The notes under the pieces: model-generated
Databases searched by the model: none
What the model was told of the DNA's origin: nothing
What the model saw: the letters and a program-made list of their open reading frames with translations, nothing else
NCBI GenBank assembly: GCA_913775975.1
Contig: CAJYLQ010000017.1
Span: 1-64,000, forward strand
From: an uncultured Sphingomonas sp.
GTDB taxonomy: Bacteria > Pseudomonadota > Alphaproteobacteria > Sphingomonadales > Sphingomonadaceae
DNA length: 64,000 bases
Reading direction: 5' to 3'
Translations under genes and position numbers: made by a program
Shown here: positions 62,347-64,000 of the stretch, piece by piece
Layout: each line of letters opens with the position of its first letter
Numbering within the stretch: position 1 is the stretch's first letter

Positions 62347-62382
62347 GGCGAACGGGCCGCCACATGGCGCGACCCGTTCGCC
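62347..62382. terminator. Hairpin between converging genes
   Basis: GGCGAACGGG / CCCGTTCGCC (10 perfect pairs) with inner CGCC/GGCG, between the CNNM gene and the kinase gene. No T run. Confidence 0.7.
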
Positions 62383-62385
62383 GGA

Positions 62386-63192
62386 TCAGAACATCTCGTC
62401 CAGCAGCAGGTGAAAGGTGCGCTTCGGCTCGTCCACCATCACCCCATAGGCGGCCAGGAATTGCGCCTGCAGGGCCGGGTCGAATTCGCCGAGGCAGCTC
62501 CACATGATCGCCAGATCCTGCCAGCGATCAGCGACCCCGGCTCGCCCGACATCGATCAGCCCGGTGACGACGCCGTCCACGACCAGCATGTTGTCGAGCG
62601 AATAGTCGCCATGCGTCACCACCGGATCGGGCGCCAGCGGCAGCAGCGCCTGCATCGCCTGCCACACCTGCTGCGCCGTCCAGCCGGCGCGGGCCTCGTC
62701 GAAATCCTCCTCCTCGACCAGCCCCGCGTCGATCCGCGCGCGCGCCGCTGCCAGCCGCAGGCGATGATCCGCGTCGAACGGGCAGGTCGCGACGGGGATC
62801 GCGTGCAGCCGCCTGAGCGCGACCGCCAGCGCCTCGACCACGGCCCCGTGCTGGTCGGGGTCTTCCGTCAGCACCTGCCAGGCGGTGCGCCCCGGCAGCG
62901 CGGTCGTGAGCAGCCAGGCCGCGTCCGCCGTCCGCTCGAAATGCCGCACCGCCGGCACCGGGACCTGCCCGGCCAGCCACGCCAGGCGCTGCCTCTCGTC
63001 CGTCACATCATCCGCGACCGCGCCGGTGCCGTTTTTCAGATAGAGGTCCGGCGCCCCCGCCCGGCCGTGCAGGCGATAGACCGCCGCCCCCGCCTCTCCC
63101 ACACGGTCGCGGGCCCAGCGATAGCCGGCGACCGCCTCCGCCAGCCCGGCCGGCACCGCGACGGGATCGCAGGGCTCCTCGCGTTCGTCCAT
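62386..63192 (-). CDS. APH(3')-like aminoglycoside phosphotransferase
   Basis: 268 residues from the ATG at 63192, with AGGGGG seven bases before it; the ATG at 63198 abuts that site and is rejected. Kinase-like fold of APH enzymes. Brenner-type motif VVTHGDYSLDNMLV has catalytic Asp196 and Asn201; the metal Asp is 214 in GLIDVGRAGVADRWQDLA. The end HLLLDEMF matches the APH(3') family, and the overall pattern is close to APH(3')-I/II. It could phosphorylate kanamycin-type drugs, or a natural relative. Chromosomal, no mobile element beside it. Confidence 0.9.
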   Translation of the reverse strand: MDEREEPCDPVAVPAGLAEAVAGYRWARDRVGEAGAAVYRLHGRAGAPDLYLKNGTGAVADDVTDERQRLAWLAGQVPVPAVRHFERTADAAWLLTTALPGRTAWQVLTEDPDQHGAVVEALAVALRRLHAIPVATCPFDADHRLRLAAARARIDAGLVEEEDFDEARAGWTAQQVWQAMQALLPLAPDPVVTHGDYSLDNMLVVDGVVTGLIDVGRAGVADRWQDLAIMWSCLGEFDPALQAQFLAAYGVMVDEPKRTFHLLLDEMF

Positions 63193-63348
63193 CGTCATCC
63201 CCCCTGTGTTTCCGCCCGGCCATCGCATATGTTGGCGCGCCGGCGATAGTCGATCGTCCGCCCTGCCGACGCGAGTGCGGGCGGGATCGGTGCCTGTCGC
63301 AGCGCGCCAGCGGGGCCCGCCTGCCGGCGCAGGCCATGGGAGGTGTCG

Positions 63349-63564
63349 ATGATGATACGGAATCTCGATGTACGGCCCCGCCGTTGGACCCGCGATGGGG
63401 CGCTGGCGCTTCGCGAGCGGGCGATGCGGCAAGCGCGTTCGGGCTGGAAGCGGCCACGCCCTGCCGGCGACGCGGCCGAGCCTTTGCCGGTCCCGCAAGG
63501 GCCCGGCCCCCTGCCCTTGTCCGGCGCCGCCGCGCTGGAATTGCCCATTCCGGAAGGCGACTGA
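63349..63564 (+). CDS. Small basic, proline-rich ORF
   Basis: 71 residues from the ATG at 63349, just after a GGGAGG ribosome site; the GTG at 63343 overlaps it. MMIRNLDVRPRRWTRDGALA with several Arg, then PVPQGPGPLPLSGAAALELP. No membrane segment. Family unknown; a good ribosome site and isolated position make it plausible. Divergent from the kinase gene. Confidence 0.5.
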   Translation: MMIRNLDVRPRRWTRDGALALRERAMRQARSGWKRPRPAGDAAEPLPVPQGPGPLPLSGAAALELPIPEGD

Positions 63565-63672
63565 CGCGCCAGGCCGCGAGGATTCGGCCGATTGATTTTT
63601 TCCGCCGCGACGTAGGGTTCTGCGAACGTCGGGCATCCCCGCGCCGCGCGGCGCAAGGATCGGCGTAGGCGC

Positions 63673-63993
63673 TTAAAGCCGCCCGAACACCGCCTCGAAG
63701 CCGGCGCGGTCGCCGGCGGCGAGGAATCGGGACTGTTCGATCCAGCGGTCGCGTGCCATCCGCCCGGTGAAGGGGCCGAGCTGCGCGTCGAGCGCGGACG
63801 CCTGATCGTCGGTCAGCGCGGCCATCTGCCCGACCGTGGTGATGCCGTGTCCGGCAAGCCGCTCGACCAGCTTCGGGCCCAGCCCCTTCAGCTGCGCGAT
63901 CGACCCGTCCGCCGGATGTTCCGCCGGAGGGGCTTGCGCGGGTGCCGGTTGCGCGGGGGCATCGGCGGCGAGGCTGGCCGGGCTGGCGTCCAT
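63673..63993 (-). CDS. Helix-hairpin-helix protein
   Basis: 106 residues if the ATG at 63993 is the start; the frame remains open to the window edge, so it may be longer. After a Pro/Ala-rich N-part comes IAQLKGLGPKLVERLAGHGI with TTVGQMAALTDDQASALDAQ, a helix-hairpin-helix of the kind found in predicted DNA- or RNA-binding and fusion tails. The function of the stand-alone form is unknown. Confidence 0.75.
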   Translation of the reverse strand: MDASPASLAADAPAQPAPAQAPPAEHPADGSIAQLKGLGPKLVERLAGHGITTVGQMAALTDDQASALDAQLGPFTGRMARDRWIEQSRFLAAGDRAGFEAVFGRL

Positions 63994-64000
63994 CGGCGCG

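Noticed and set aside
1-64000. CRISPR arrays, tRNA or rRNA genes, insertion sequences
   Set aside because: No spaced repeats, cloverleaf-like stretches, transposase ORFs or terminal inverted repeats were recognised on reading both strands by eye.

Overview
The window reads as a piece of the chromosome of a GC-rich alphaproteobacterium, most likely a sphingomonad (Sphingomonas or a close relative). This is inferred from the high GC content, the typical family mix (ALA-synthase type heme synthesis, DUF1244 next to pyruvate kinase, a FecI/FecR/TonB-receptor set, M16 peptidases, RskA-type anti-sigma, DUF1501/DUF1800 pair), EcfG-like stress promoters (GGAAC-N16/17-CGTT) and an alphaproteobacterial-type LexA box (GTTC-N7-GTTC) before uvrA. 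No rRNA, tRNA or CRISPR array was seen.

Layout. 0-10 kb: the 3' part of hemA, a DUF3429 membrane protein, an ECF sigma/anti-sigma pair, a secreted amidohydrolase, DUF1244, pyk, an Mfd-type repair helicase, and a divergent Crp/Fnr regulator. 10-17 kb: a tightly overlapped operon of cyclophilin, queA, an EF-hand protein, tgt, a small membrane protein and a two-domain M16 peptidase; queA and tgt are two steps of queuosine tRNA modification. 17-19 kb: a stress cluster (small hydrophilic protein, glycine-zipper lipoprotein, OsmC with a small membrane partner), two of whose units have EcfG-like promoters. 20.2-21.6 kb: an AT-richer two-gene island, a Panacea/DUF4065 gene followed by an unrecognised 235-residue gene. 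It is bordered by a cluster of small hairpins and is the best candidate here for an undescribed toxin-antitoxin or defence pair. 21.6-25.2 kb: uvrA, translationally coupled to a nucleotidyltransferase-like gene and a 58-residue ORF.

25-38 kb: a proline-rich H1-like protein, an MHYT-GGDEF-EAL cyclic-di-GMP protein, a periplasmic protein, a response regulator/histidine kinase operon divergent from a proline-rich exported OB-fold-like protein, and a czcCBA-type heavy-metal efflux operon. 38-47 kb: a nucleoside deaminase; a minus-strand operon of MFS transporter, metallophosphoesterase and anion transporter; and cyoABCD, a quinol oxidase. cyo is preceded by a FixK/FNR-like site and an EcfG-like promoter, and its cyoB-cyoC junction carries two tandem five-codon mini-ORFs linked by ATGA overlaps.

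47-64 kb: exported proteins, an L,D-transpeptidase-like protein, msrB, the DUF1501/DUF1800 pair, a divergent glycosylation pair (GT39-like against GT2 plus a ChbG/HpnK-type deacetylase) running into an ECF sigma/FecR/TonB transducer, an OmpA-family lipoprotein, a CNNM/CorC-type membrane protein, an APH(3')-like kinase, a small ORF and a helix-hairpin-helix protein at the right edge. All functional calls rest on motifs read by eye; no database search was run.
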